Of a stretch of 41,603 bases of DNA, positions 25,690 to 34,910 are shown in pieces. Both the position numbers and the translations under genes were made by a program. The stretch spans positions 1 to 41,603 of the forward strand of contig JAWODV010000063.1 in NCBI GenBank assembly GCA_046483075.1. Direction: 5' to 3'. Within the stretch, counting starts at the first letter, position 1; each line of letters begins with the position of its first letter. This DNA comes from JASMTM01 sp046483075. Its GTDB lineage: Bacteria; Thermotogota; Thermotogae; Petrotogales; Kosmotogaceae. The notes beneath the pieces are model-generated. The model was given only the letters and a program-made list of their open reading frames with translations. It did not search any database and was not told the origin of the DNA.

Positions 25690-25714
25690 GGGCTCCCCAA
25701 TGGAGCCCTTCTTT
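25690..25714 (+). terminator. Intrinsic terminator after the beta-rich envelope protein gene
   Basis: Stem GGGCTCC (25690-25696) and GGAGCCC (25702-25708) with a five-base loop, then TTCTTT. Confidence 0.8.
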
Positions 25715-25761
25715 AACAAAAAAGAACTAGTTTTAGAAGAATAATAATTGGGAGGGATTCG

Positions 25762-26325
25762 ATGTACTTCAAAGAAAATGGAGAAAAAAATACTGAAAGT
25801 GTCTTGGAAATAGTTTTTAACAAGGCAAAAGAAAACGGAATCGATACCATTGTACTTGCATCAACAAGAGGAATTGTAGCTAAAAATGCTTTAAATATGG
25901 TTCCGGAAGAGTTGAAACTTGTCATTGTTACTCATTCAATAGGATTTAGGGAAACTGGCGATGATGAATTTGATAATAACGTTAGAAAGAATTATAAGAA
26001 CACCCGTCATGAAGTTTTAACAACAACTCATTTGTTTAGAGGAATAGACGGTTATTTTTATAAATCCAAACAGGGTGTTTATCCTCCTCAGGTATTCGCA
26101 GAAGCATTAAGATTGTTTGGCGAAGGAACAAAAGTAGCAGTAGAAATTGCAATAATGGCAGCTGATGCTGGACTTGTGCCTGTTGATGAATGGATAATTA
26201 GTGCAGGTGGAACGGGGAAAGGACTCGATACTGCATATATTTTGCAAGCATGCAATTCAAGCGATCTCTCGAATTTTAAGTTTGGTGAACTCCTGGCAAT
26301 ACCCTCTGAATTTGCTGGCCAATGA
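25762..26325 (+). CDS. Stand-alone pyruvate kinase alpha/beta-domain protein
   Basis: 187 residues, ATG preceded by GGGAGGG. The whole protein corresponds to the C-terminal alpha/beta domain of pyruvate kinase: ENGIDTIVLASTRGIVAKNAL, LVIVTHSIGFRETG and the terminal EWIISAGGTGKGLDTAYIL. The catalytic barrel and the B domain are absent, so it cannot be a pyruvate kinase. Stand-alone versions occur in several bacteria and archaea with unknown function, presumably binding an anionic ligand. It is 17 bases upstream of deoB and likely co-transcribed. Confidence 0.85.
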   Translation: MYFKENGEKNTESVLEIVFNKAKENGIDTIVLASTRGIVAKNALNMVPEELKLVIVTHSIGFRETGDDEFDNNVRKNYKNTRHEVLTTTHLFRGIDGYFYKSKQGVYPPQVFAEALRLFGEGTKVAVEIAIMAADAGLVPVDEWIISAGGTGKGLDTAYILQACNSSDLSNFKFGELLAIPSEFAGQ

Positions 26326-26342
26326 AAAGAGGTAGATAAATA

Positions 26343-27518
26343 ATGAGAGTAATATTAATAGTACTTGATAGTGTTGGGATTGGAGAAATGCCCGATGCTG
26401 AAAAATTTGGGGATAAAGGTTCAAACACTCTAGTAAATACTGCAAAAGCAGTGGGTGGACTAAAAATGCCCCATAGCGCCCGTCTTGGTCTTGGGAAACT
26501 TGATAGCATTCCAGGATTAGAAAATGTTGAGACAGCTCTGGGAGCATATGGAAAAATGCTTGAAAAAGGCCCCGGTAAAGATACAACAACAGGTCACTGG
26601 GAATTTATGGGAATAATTATGGAAAAATCCTTCGACTTCTTTCCTGAAGGTTTTCCACCTGAGATAATTGAGCACTTCGAAAAAGAAACTGGAAGAAAAG
26701 TTGTTGGAAACAAACCAGCTTCAGGAACAGTTATTATAAAAGAACTCGGACCGAAACAAGAAGAAACAGGTGATCTAATTGTATATACTTCAGCCGATAG
26801 TGTATTTCAAATAGCTGCTCACGAAGATGTCATACCCCTGAAGGAATTATACAAAGACTGCGAAATTGCTAGGGAAATATTGAACAAGAGTAAATACAAA
26901 GTAGCAAGGGTAATTGCAAGACCATACGTTGGCAAACATCCAGATTACACACGAACTGCAAATCGTCATGATTACTCACTTCCTCCTGAAGGTGAACTTG
27001 CATCTGAGTATTTAATTGAAAATGATATTCCTGTCTACGCTGTAGGAAAAATTAATGATATATATCTGGGTCATGGGATTTCAGATTATGTAAAAACTAA
27101 GGATAATATGGATGGAGTGAACAAAACAATAAATTACATGAAGAAGGTAGACAAAGGATTGATATTTACCAATCTGGTTGATTTTGACATGCGTTATGGA
27201 CATAGAAATAATCCTGAAGGATATGCAAAGGGTCTTGAAGAATTTGATGAAAGATTACCAGAAATAATGAGTAATTTGAGATCAGACGATATTTTAATAA
27301 TTACTGCTGATCATGGGTGCGATCCTACTACACCTTCAACAGATCATTCAAGAGAAAAGGTACCTTTACTGGTTTATGGTATGAATGTAAAGCCAGATGT
27401 TAATCTAGGAGAAAGAGATACCTTTTCTGATCTTGGACAAACCATACTTGATCTTTTTGATGTTAGGCTTATGGAAAATGGTACAAGTTTTAAGAAAGAA
27501 ATACAAAAAGATACCTAA
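26343..27518 (+). CDS. deoB: Phosphopentomutase DeoB
   Basis: Interconverts (deoxy)ribose-1-phosphate and (deoxy)ribose-5-phosphate in nucleoside salvage. The 391-residue alkaline-phosphatase-fold protein has the metal site DSVGIGEMPDAEKFGDKGSNTL at the N-terminus, the phosphothreonine region KDTTTGHWEFMG, NLVDFDMRYGHRNN and the C-terminal metal-binding TADHGCDPTTPSTDHSREKVPLLVYG. The GHR and DHG motifs are intact. No other deo gene is adjacent. Confidence 0.97.
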   Translation: MRVILIVLDSVGIGEMPDAEKFGDKGSNTLVNTAKAVGGLKMPHSARLGLGKLDSIPGLENVETALGAYGKMLEKGPGKDTTTGHWEFMGIIMEKSFDFFPEGFPPEIIEHFEKETGRKVVGNKPASGTVIIKELGPKQEETGDLIVYTSADSVFQIAAHEDVIPLKELYKDCEIAREILNKSKYKVARVIARPYVGKHPDYTRTANRHDYSLPPEGELASEYLIENDIPVYAVGKINDIYLGHGISDYVKTKDNMDGVNKTINYMKKVDKGLIFTNLVDFDMRYGHRNNPEGYAKGLEEFDERLPEIMSNLRSDDILIITADHGCDPTTPSTDHSREKVPLLVYGMNVKPDVNLGERDTFSDLGQTILDLFDVRLMENGTSFKKEIQKDT

Positions 27519-27560
27519 CGGACATAATCTCGAATGCAAACACATATTGGTCACCTAGAA

Positions 27561-27589
27561 TTGAATTTTACATTTAGTCAGGTTATAAT
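27561..27589 (+). promoter_or_regulatory. Predicted promoter for tRNA-Ala
   Basis: TTGAAT (27561-27566) and TATAAT (27584-27589) with a 17-base spacer; the start would be about 5 bases before the tRNA. Confidence 0.8.
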
Positions 27590-27599
27590 GATGGAACAT

Positions 27600-27675
27600 G
27601 GGGTCGTAGCGCAGTCGGGAGCGCGTCGCCTTCGCAAGGCGAAAGTCGTGGGTTCGAATCCCATCGACTCCACCA
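27600..27675 (+). tRNA. tRNA-Ala (anticodon CGC)
   Basis: Acceptor GGGGTCG (27600-27606) pairs with CGACTCC (27665-27671) and contains the G3-U70 pair that identifies alanine tRNAs; A and encoded CCA follow. The anticodon stem TCGCC/GGCGA encloses TTCGCAA, anticodon CGC at 27633-27635. The T-loop is TTCGAAT. Confidence 0.96.
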
Positions 27676-27704
27676 AAAAGGAGACAAAAAGTCTCCTTTT
27701 TTTA
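27676..27704. terminator. Bidirectional intrinsic terminator
   Basis: Stem AAAAGGAGAC and GTCTCCTTTT with a five-A loop. T runs occur on both strands, so it can end the tRNA-Ala transcript and the convergent patatin gene. Confidence 0.85.
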
Positions 27705-27736
27705 TAATCAAAATGATGATTAAATAATAAAAGAGT

Positions 27737-29080
27737 CTATTTTTCTATATTCGTTAAATCATTAAAAATGTCTACTATTTCATTATATCGATCATCTTTT
27801 GGAAAGATATAGTTGGAGTTTTCGAAAAGGAAATCAACTAAATCAAGTACTTTTCCATACTTCATTTCTTCGATGAACTCTTTAAGCAATGACATTTTTG
27901 GTTTATTATCTGTTTTCTCATCTATTATCTTAATAATAGAATAACTGTCATAAGGTTTAAGGGAATCTATTTGAAGATAGTTTGCAAGATCTTCTACTAT
28001 CTTAAGGCTTGTTTTAATGGGATGTTCAGAAACAGTTCCAGCAGTATGCTCTAATTGTGGCAAAAGCAAACGATAATATTGATATTCTGGCGAAACATTT
28101 TCCGGAGATTCTAAAGACATTATTTTCAGTGCTTTGGCTCGTAATTCAGATGATAAGCTTAAAAACATATGGAATAAAATATCCTCTTTCATGTATATAT
28201 AAAAGTTTTCACCCTCGAGAAAATTAAAAGCTGCCAATGTATCCAGATAACCTTCCTTTATAAAGCTTGAAGCAACATCTGAATCAAATGTTAGCATATT
28301 TCCATAAAATTTCCGGGGCCTTATGAAAATAGCATTATATTCACCATCATATTTTCGGTTCTCAATAAAGTTGGTAATTCTTGTTGGTAAATCTCCTATG
28401 TTTCCAATATCAACTATAATTATATTTTCAAAACCTCTGTCAAGGGCAAGGTTAATAGGTATATTATTATAAACACCACCATCAACAAAGACTTTACCTT
28501 TAATCTCCTCATGTTTGAAAATAGGTAATCCTGCACTTGCTAATATGTAATCTATCAATTCTCCTTCTGGAATTTCATTAATATGGAGAGTCCTGGGCTT
28601 CATATCAGAAACACAAAATGCTACCAAACCATAATCGATTTCTGACTGTCTGACTTCTGATTCAGAAATAATTTCATCAAGTTCATTTCTTAGTGGATCA
28701 ATATCTATACCCTGGAGTAGTTGTCCTATCCCTTTCTCTAAATCTGAAAAACTCATATTACTTAAATGTCCCCTGAAAATATCTTCCAGTTCAGGAGAAA
28801 GATCCATAACATCATCATAATCAATGTTTAACCAAAGAGTTCTTGCTTGTTCATATTCTTCAAGTACAACAGCGGCAGCATTAATTGCTCCAACAGAAGT
28901 ACCATAAGCCCCTTTTATATTAATGGCCAGTTGTTTTAGAGCTTTCCATACACCAATCTGATAAGCACCTTTTGCTCCACCTCCAGACAAAACAAGTGCA
29001 TAACCTTCATTAGAACAAAACGTAATTATTGAAATGCCAATAAATACAATAACTAAAAGACTTCTCATAACATTTTTCAT
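27737..29080 (-). CDS. Secreted patatin-like phospholipase
   Basis: 447 residues with a signal peptide or anchor (MKNVMRSLLVIVFIGISIITFCSNEGYA) after GGAGGTTAAAA. The patatin domain fills the N-terminal half: oxyanion GGGAKGAY at 33-40, nucleophile GTSVG (serine 62), and the catalytic aspartate in VFVDGGVYNNIP. It is therefore a Ser-Asp dyad lipid acyl hydrolase probably acting at the cell envelope. About 200 C-terminal residues are helical with no recognised domain. A cysteine at residue 22 falls near the signal-peptide end, but the preceding residues do not match a lipobox well. Confidence 0.9.
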   Translation of the reverse strand: MKNVMRSLLVIVFIGISIITFCSNEGYALVLSGGGAKGAYQIGVWKALKQLAINIKGAYGTSVGAINAAAVVLEEYEQARTLWLNIDYDDVMDLSPELEDIFRGHLSNMSFSDLEKGIGQLLQGIDIDPLRNELDEIISESEVRQSEIDYGLVAFCVSDMKPRTLHINEIPEGELIDYILASAGLPIFKHEEIKGKVFVDGGVYNNIPINLALDRGFENIIIVDIGNIGDLPTRITNFIENRKYDGEYNAIFIRPRKFYGNMLTFDSDVASSFIKEGYLDTLAAFNFLEGENFYIYMKEDILFHMFLSLSSELRAKALKIMSLESPENVSPEYQYYRLLLPQLEHTAGTVSEHPIKTSLKIVEDLANYLQIDSLKPYDSYSIIKIIDEKTDNKPKMSLLKEFIEEMKYGKVLDLVDFLFENSNYIFPKDDRYNEIVDIFNDLTNIEK

Positions 29081-29183
29081 TTTTAACCTCCATACACTCC
29101 ATTCTATATAATCAACTCAATAATACAGCAATTTATACTGAAATTTCAGAGAAAAATATTGGATTTTTTGATAGAATTTTTTT

Positions 29184-30398
29184 ATGAATATTTTTGATAT
29201 TGCTGTAATAGGAGCAGGGGCATCGGGACTTTTTGCTGGAGCACTAATCGATAAAAAATTCAAGACAATAATATTTGAAAAAAACCTGATACCTGGGAAA
29301 AAATTACTCCTTACCGGATCAGGAAAATGTAATTTTACAAATATTGAAAATCGAAGCAAATTTATACAGGCTTTTGGAAATGAAGGCGTATTTCTTAAAT
29401 TTGCTTTAAAAGCCTTTGACAATAATAATTGCATTGAATATTTTGTCAAAAGGGGATTAAATGTAGTTACTACAGATGATGGAAGAGTTTTTCCAGAATC
29501 TCAAAGAGTTTCTGATGTTAGAGATATCTTTCTAAATGAAATTGAACTCCAAAGGCATCTTTTATTGAAGAAAACGATATTAAAAACTATTTATAGATAT
29601 AGAAATCACTTCAAAATTGAAACTGAAAAGAATACTTTTATTGCAAAAAATATCATAATATGCACAGGTGGAAAAACTTATCCAAAAACCGGTTCAACAG
29701 GAGATGGTTATTTTTTGGCTAGACAATTTGGTCATAAAATTGTACCACCTGAACCGGCACTAACACCTTTGAAAATTGAACGATTTGGTTTGAAAAAGCT
29801 TGCAGGTGTTACGCTTAAGGGGAAAACTGTGTGTTTATATAAAAATAAAACAAAGAGATTTTCAGAAAAAGGAGATATTTTAATTACCCATGACGGGCTT
29901 TCAGGACCCGCTATATTAAATATTTCAAAATACATAAGAAAAGGAGACAAAATCACTATTAATCTATCTAATATGGACCAAAGTCAAACAGATAAAAAAA
30001 TACTAGAATTGATCAAAAAAAACCCGAAAAAATCAATAAAAAATGTTGTGAAATTACTTGACATTCCTGATGAGTTGTCAAATCACTTATGTAAATTAAG
30101 TAATACTCCTTATGATAAAAAGGTAAGCGAACTTACAGGAGAAAAACGCAAAAAACTTAGCATGTATATATGTGAGCTATCATTCATGGTTAAAGAGAAA
30201 TATGGCTTTGAAAAAGCCATGATAACATCTGGTGGTATTTCCCTAGATGATGTTGATCCAAAAACTATGAAATCATTATTGGTAGATAATTTATACTTCG
30301 CAGGTGAAGTACTTGATATTGATGGAAAAACAGGTGGATATAATCTTCAAGCAGCTTTTTCAACCGCTTTTTTAGCTTCAAGAAGCATTTCAGTTTAA
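29184..30398 (+). CDS. HI0933/YhiN-family flavoprotein (NAD(P)/FAD oxidoreductase)
   Basis: 404 residues. The N-terminal dinucleotide-binding motif is VIGAGASGLFAGALI (GAGASG at 10-15), followed by the family-specific GKKLLLTGSGKCNFTN, ICTGGKTYPKTGSTGDGY and, near the C-terminus, TSGGISLDDVDPKTM and LYFAGEVLDIDGKTGGYNLQAAFSTAF. These are diagnostic for the HI0933 family; its usual substrate is not established. No good ribosome-binding site precedes ATG 29184, only a T run, so translation may be weak or leaderless. It is divergent from the patatin gene. Confidence 0.92.
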   Translation: MNIFDIAVIGAGASGLFAGALIDKKFKTIIFEKNLIPGKKLLLTGSGKCNFTNIENRSKFIQAFGNEGVFLKFALKAFDNNNCIEYFVKRGLNVVTTDDGRVFPESQRVSDVRDIFLNEIELQRHLLLKKTILKTIYRYRNHFKIETEKNTFIAKNIIICTGGKTYPKTGSTGDGYFLARQFGHKIVPPEPALTPLKIERFGLKKLAGVTLKGKTVCLYKNKTKRFSEKGDILITHDGLSGPAILNISKYIRKGDKITINLSNMDQSQTDKKILELIKKNPKKSIKNVVKLLDIPDELSNHLCKLSNTPYDKKVSELTGEKRKKLSMYICELSFMVKEKYGFEKAMITSGGISLDDVDPKTMKSLLVDNLYFAGEVLDIDGKTGGYNLQAAFSTAFLASRSISV

Positions 30399-30426
30399 TT
30401 AGACTATAAACAAAGTTCATTATATT

Positions 30427-30456
30427 TTGACTTTACCTTATTATTTCATGTACAAT
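30427..30456 (+). promoter_or_regulatory. Predicted promoter for glutamine synthetase
   Basis: TTGACT (30427-30432) and TACAAT (30451-30456) with an 18-base spacer; the start would be near 30463, giving a leader of about 25 bases. Confidence 0.6.
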
Positions 30457-30487
30457 TAATGAAAATCAATTTAAGGTGGTGTCAATA

Positions 30488-31819
30488 TTGAAAGAGAATA
30501 GCATGAACGTTTTAAAATTAGCAGAGAGTGAGAATGTAAAATTTATAAGGCTTCAGATTACAGATATAAACGGTTTTCTTAAGAACGTTGAAATTCCAGT
30601 CAAAATGCTAAATAAAGCTCTTTCTAAAGGAATACTATTCGATGGCTCTTCAATTGATGGTTTTGTGAGAATTGATGAATCTGATATGAAATTAATTCCT
30701 GATTCTGAAACTGCTGTTCTCGTTCCCTGGATGTCTAAACAAGAGAAAACAATTCGTCTAATTTGTGATGTTCATTTACCAGATGGAAATAGGTTTGAGG
30801 GTGATCCTAGATATTGCCTAAAGAAAGTAATTGAAAAATCTCATTCAATGGGTTTTCAAGCATATGCAGGTCCTGAACCAGAATTTTTCTTGTTACCTAG
30901 ATCAAAAGAGAATAACTTACCAATAATGAATTTTATGGACAAAGGAAGCTATTTTGATCTTTTGCCCATAGATAATGGAGAAGAAACCAGAAAGAGAATT
31001 ATTTTACATCTAGAAAAAATTGGATTTGATGTAGAAACTGCACATCATGAAGTTTCTCCTTCTCAACATGAGATAGATTTTGAATATACAGATATTTTAA
31101 AAACTGCAGATAATATTCAGACCTTCAAATGGGTGGTAAAAACGGTAGCTTTAATGAATGGATTACATGCTACCTTTATGCCTAAACCTTTTGAAGGTAT
31201 AAATGGTTCAGGTATGCATATTCATATAAGCCTAAAAAGAAACGGAAATAACGCTTTTTATGATGAAAAAGCTCCTCATCAACTAAGTGAAGAAGCATTA
31301 TATTTTATAGCTGGAATAATCAAATACGCTCCTGAGTTTACTGCAATAACGAATCCAACAATAAACAGTTACAAAAGACTTTTACCTGGTTTTGAAGCAC
31401 CAACGAATATTTCTTGGGCTCTGGGAAACCGAAGTGCAATGATCCGAATACCCGAAACTCGAAAAGAAGAAACCAGATTGGAAATAAGAAATCCCGATCC
31501 AACTTGTAATCCTTATTTAGCCCTTGCATCTATTTTGGGATCAGGATTAAAAGGTATTGAAGATAGAATTCCTCCTCCAGCGCCTGTAGACGGTAATATA
31601 TTTGAATTTGATCAACAAACAAAAAATAAAAGGAAAATAAAATCACTTCCAAAAAATCTTTATGATGCTTTATTATTGCTCAAAAAAAGTGATTTAATAA
31701 AAAATATACTCGAGAAACATATTTTTAACAAATTCCTTGAAATGAAAGAAAAGGAATGGTTGGAATACACTAAAAGTGTATCTGAATGGGAAATAGAAAA
31801 TTATTTAGAACTTTATTAA
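30488..31819 (+). CDS. glnA: Glutamine synthetase type I
   Basis: ATP-dependent synthesis of glutamine from glutamate and ammonium. The product is 443 residues from TTG 30488, eight bases after AAGGTGG; ATG 30503 is a possible alternative. The beta-grasp N-domain includes FDGSSIDGF. The catalytic domain has the metal-ligand and substrate motifs YAGPEPEFFLL, HHEVSPSQHEIDF, NGSGMHIHISL, PTINSYKRLLPGFEAP and RIPETRKEETRLEIRNPDPTCNPYLALA. Length and the lack of a clear adenylylation motif fit the GSI-alpha subgroup. No nitrogen regulator is adjacent. Confidence 0.96.
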   Translation: MKENSMNVLKLAESENVKFIRLQITDINGFLKNVEIPVKMLNKALSKGILFDGSSIDGFVRIDESDMKLIPDSETAVLVPWMSKQEKTIRLICDVHLPDGNRFEGDPRYCLKKVIEKSHSMGFQAYAGPEPEFFLLPRSKENNLPIMNFMDKGSYFDLLPIDNGEETRKRIILHLEKIGFDVETAHHEVSPSQHEIDFEYTDILKTADNIQTFKWVVKTVALMNGLHATFMPKPFEGINGSGMHIHISLKRNGNNAFYDEKAPHQLSEEALYFIAGIIKYAPEFTAITNPTINSYKRLLPGFEAPTNISWALGNRSAMIRIPETRKEETRLEIRNPDPTCNPYLALASILGSGLKGIEDRIPPPAPVDGNIFEFDQQTKNKRKIKSLPKNLYDALLLLKKSDLIKNILEKHIFNKFLEMKEKEWLEYTKSVSEWEIENYLELY

Positions 31820-32132
31820 AACTAATCTTAAAGCTCACTATTTGCCTGTCATCTTTCTTCGGTCAACTAATAAGTAGTGATTGCTTCTTTCCAAAATTTT
31901 TCAGCTAACAACATTATGTGTAGCTAAGTTTAAGTTGACTATAAATGGAGCAATTCGCTTATTAAGAAATGGCATGGATAATTTTCCTCTATTGGAACGA
32001 AAAAATTCGATGAAAAGTCTAAAATATTAATGTTTGTTATCTCAGAATTAATTTCAGTTCAATTAAGAAAAACTATGAAGATAGCAAAGTAATACTTAGT
32101 CATTAATGCTACAAAAAACCAGGGTGATTATA
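31820..32132. other. Intergenic region upstream of the two-component genes
   Basis: About 310 bases with no reading frame of note. TTGACT at 31935-31940 could be a -35 element, but no convincing -10 partner is seen. There is no hairpin with a T run after glnA. Nothing else was recognised. Confidence 0.4.
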
Positions 32133-32807
32133 ATGAAAATTCTTTTAGTAGAAGATGAAAAGGATCTTGCAAATTTGATCAAGGAAGCCCTTGAAGATGA
32201 AATGTTTACTATTCAGAATGCGTATGACGGAGAAGAAGGGATTTATTACATTGAGAACTTCTCTTTTGACCTAATAATTCTTGATATTTTGTTACCCGTT
32301 TATAATGGATGGAAAATATTAAAAAAAATTAGAGAATCAGGCATGAATACTCCCGTTTTATTGTTAACAGCGCTTGATGAAGTGGATGACAAGATATTTG
32401 GATTTAATCAAGGAGCAGATGATTATCTAGCAAAACCTTTTGATATAAGAGAATTACTTGCAAGAGTGAGAGTAATTATTAGAAGAAAATCATTGAGATT
32501 TGAAGGAAAGGATATGCTTAAATGTGCAGACCTTATGGTGGATATATCTAAAAGAAAGGTATTTAGAGGCAAAAAAGAAATAAAGTTAAGAAAAAAAGAG
32601 TATCAGATACTTCGCTATCTTATAATAAACACAAATAGAGTTGTAGAAAGAAATGAACTCGAGGAACATATTTGGGGAGAAAATGAATTACTATGGTCTG
32701 ATGTTTTAAGAACCCATATTAAGAATCTCAGAAAGAAAATAGAAAAAGGTTTTAAGAAAAAGCTTATTCATACGATTAGGGGAGTAGGGTATACAATTCA
32801 TGAATAA
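32133..32807 (+). CDS. OmpR/PhoB-family response regulator
   Basis: 224 residues from ATG 32133, which follows AGGGTGAT. The receiver domain (1-120) has the acidic pair in VEDE (E7, D8), phosphoacceptor D51 in LIILDILLP, T79 in LLLTA and K101 in LAKPFD. The C-terminal winged helix (about 130-224) ends RTHIKNLRKKIEKGFKKKLIHTIRGVGYTIHE, typical of OmpR/PhoB. It overlaps the histidine kinase gene by 8 bases. Its probable target is a tandem repeat upstream of the neighbouring CpxP/Spy-like gene. Confidence 0.96.
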   Translation: MKILLVEDEKDLANLIKEALEDEMFTIQNAYDGEEGIYYIENFSFDLIILDILLPVYNGWKILKKIRESGMNTPVLLLTALDEVDDKIFGFNQGADDYLAKPFDIRELLARVRVIIRRKSLRFEGKDMLKCADLMVDISKRKVFRGKKEIKLRKKEYQILRYLIINTNRVVERNELEEHIWGENELLWSDVLRTHIKNLRKKIEKGFKKKLIHTIRGVGYTIHE

Positions 32808-34080
32808 TCAAAAACTGAATTCTGCTTTTTCCAGAGCCAGATTAAAATGGACCATATATTTTACAATCTCTATAGTTCTTTTGGTGATGTCTATTTCAGT
32901 AATTGTATATATTAATTCGACAAGGAAAGCAATAGATCGTTTTGATAAAACACTGGTTATTTTAGCAGAAAAAATACATTTTAGACTTAAAGAAATGCCT
33001 GTAATGATTCGTAAGAAATTTTTAGAGGAACTTGAAAACAAAAAAGAATATACCGAATTCCTGCTTTCTGGTGAAAATGTCATCCAGTTATTGAATAAAA
33101 ATTGGGAAGTAATTTTCTCAATAGGCAGTTTGTTTGATAATGGAAATGATACTTTGGGTTTTGCAAATATTGAAGGTAAATCAAACAATGGGGAAGAAAG
33201 TAAAACATTTAGAACAATTACTAAACCTATAAAAGGTCCATTAGGTGACAATTTATTATATCTCAGAGTTGGATCAGACCTCGATGATTTACAAGAGCAG
33301 TTTAGTTTTATTCTGTACACAATAGTATTCTTTTTATTTCTTTCTGCAATTGGAGGATGGTTTGTTGGATATTTTTTATCAAGCAATGTGTTGAAACCTG
33401 TAAAAGAAAGCTACGAACGACTTAGTCAATTTTCTTATGACACATCACATGAACTAAAAACACCAATAAGCGTTCTTCGCGCAACGGTTGACATATTAAA
33501 GAAAAAATATAATTTAACAGATGAAGTGAAGAACAAAGTTGAAATTTTTGATAGAACTATCCAAAGAATGGAACGGATAATTAAGCAACTTCTTAAAATC
33601 ATCTGGATTAAGAAATCAAATATTGAATATGATATTGAGACTATTAAACTAAAAGACTTTTTTGAAGATTTATATAATGAATTTGAATCGTATGCAGCTG
33701 CAAAGGAAATAAAACTGAAGTTTAAGTGTAATGAGCAGGTTGTACTTAATGCGTCGAAAGAAATATTGCAAACAATAATGGAAAACCTGACAGAAAATGC
33801 TTTAAAATTTACAAATAGAAATGGAGAAGTGACATTTGGAGCTGAAACTGATAGCGAAAAAGTTATCCTCTTTGTGCAAGATAATGGTAGAGGAATTGAA
33901 GAAAGTGAACAGAAAAAGATCTTTGAGAAATTTTATAAAAATTCAAAATCTCGTACTGAAGAGGGAGCTGGTATGGGTCTGGCAATAGTTAAGGAACTAG
34001 CTGATAAAATCAATGCAAAGTTACGTCTTAAAAGCAGTTTAGATAAAGGAAGCAGGTTTGAAGTACATATAAAAAGATAG
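32800..34080 (+). CDS. Membrane sensor histidine kinase
   Basis: 426 residues. Transmembrane helices at about 17-39 and 169-193 flank an extracytoplasmic sensor region of about 130 residues with no recognised domain. The dimerisation/phosphoacceptor motif is SYDTSHELKTPISVLRA (H217). The ATPase domain has the N box ENLTENALKFTN, G1 DNGRGIEE, F box FEKFYK and G2 GAGMGLAIVKELA. The stop codon lies inside a hairpin that serves as the terminator of the convergent gene. It is the partner of the preceding response regulator. Confidence 0.96.
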   Translation: MNNQKLNSAFSRARLKWTIYFTISIVLLVMSISVIVYINSTRKAIDRFDKTLVILAEKIHFRLKEMPVMIRKKFLEELENKKEYTEFLLSGENVIQLLNKNWEVIFSIGSLFDNGNDTLGFANIEGKSNNGEESKTFRTITKPIKGPLGDNLLYLRVGSDLDDLQEQFSFILYTIVFFLFLSAIGGWFVGYFLSSNVLKPVKESYERLSQFSYDTSHELKTPISVLRATVDILKKKYNLTDEVKNKVEIFDRTIQRMERIIKQLLKIIWIKKSNIEYDIETIKLKDFFEDLYNEFESYAAAKEIKLKFKCNEQVVLNASKEILQTIMENLTENALKFTNRNGEVTFGAETDSEKVILFVQDNGRGIEESEQKKIFEKFYKNSKSRTEEGAGMGLAIVKELADKINAKLRLKSSLDKGSRFEVHIKR

Positions 34081-34103
34081 AGCTGTAAAAGAACAGCTCT
34101 ATC
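34071..34103 (-). terminator. Intrinsic terminator for the convergent LTxxQ protein gene
   Basis: Perfect 11-bp stem GATAGAGCTGT (34076-34086) and ACAGCTCTATC (34093-34103) with a six-base loop. The T run is on the minus strand (34075-34071), so it ends the minus-strand gene; the plus-strand side has no T tract. It overlaps the histidine kinase stop codon. Confidence 0.82.
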
Positions 34104-34122
34104 TCACTCAAAATCATTTTAA

Positions 34123-34860
34123 TCATTCAACAGCTATCATTTTACGTAAAACTTCAATATTTTCCTCTTTTAAAAACATTAAGCTAATTCTTGAAAATAA
34201 ATTTTCTTTGCTTATCTTTTGTTTGATCAACGGTATCCTTTTTTTAATATTTTCCAGTATTTCAGTTTTCTTTTCGGGTTCTACATTATTTATACGTTTT
34301 TTTAAAGACTTATTGGCTGGAAAATATTCTTTAAATGGAACAAGTGAACCTTCCTGGGAAAAATTCTCTCTAAACTTCAAAAACGGAATCTCTTTGAATT
34401 TTTGAGAAAGCGTAAGTATTTGATCATTGAGTAATGCTTTAGTTTTAAGTAGCTCTGCCAAATTTTCTGCTTGGCTTAAAGTAATAATGTTTTTAAATGA
34501 ATAAACGTAAGAATCTATTATTTTAGAGATTTCAGCCTTTAGCTCCAAAGCTTTAATCAATAATTTTTTTGACTCTTCAGGCTGGCCATTTATTGCAAAC
34601 TCAAGAGAAGTTTCTAAAATTTCCCTGGCTTTGTCAACGTTAACCTTGATTTCATTTCTAGTTGAATCAACCAGTGAAAAAATCTCTAATAACTGATCGT
34701 TATCAAATTTCACTTTATTAAGCAAATTCGCGAATCGTATTTGCTGTACTGTAAGTGCAATTTCGCTTAAATCATCTGAAAAAGGTAGTTTTGATGAAAA
34801 TCCTAGCATTATCAATGATGCCAAGAAAACAATTGCCAGTGTAGATAGTACTTTCTTCAT
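34123..34860 (-). CDS. Secreted helical LTxxQ protein, CpxP/Spy-like
   Basis: 245 residues from ATG 34860, seven bases after GGAGGTG. Residues 1-23 are a signal peptide (VLSTLAIVFLASLIMLGFS). The rest is almost entirely amphipathic helix. Motifs of the CpxP/Spy type are LTVQQ (36-40) and LTLSQ (149-153), plus a related ITLSQ (126-130). CpxP/Spy proteins are periplasmic chaperones or negative modulators of envelope-stress kinases. The gene converges on an OmpR-type two-component system and has a response-regulator-like tandem repeat upstream, the same partnership as cpxP with cpxRA. Overall similarity to CpxP cannot be measured here, so the family link rests on motifs, secretion, helicity and context. 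Confidence 0.6.
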   Translation of the reverse strand: MKKVLSTLAIVFLASLIMLGFSSKLPFSDDLSEIALTVQQIRFANLLNKVKFDNDQLLEIFSLVDSTRNEIKVNVDKAREILETSLEFAINGQPEESKKLLIKALELKAEISKIIDSYVYSFKNIITLSQAENLAELLKTKALLNDQILTLSQKFKEIPFLKFRENFSQEGSLVPFKEYFPANKSLKKRINNVEPEKKTEILENIKKRIPLIKQKISKENLFSRISLMFLKEENIEVLRKMIAVE

Positions 34861-34910
34861 AAACAATCACCTCCAAAAATTATTAGTATATTTAGTATAG
34901 AAAATACTTT

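Noticed and set aside
31924..31936. CTAAGTTTAAGTT, also present at 36217-36229 in the promoter of the orphan gene
   Set aside because: A 13-base AT-rich match. The copy at 31924 lacks the opposite arm of the inverted repeat, so a shared operator is not supported.
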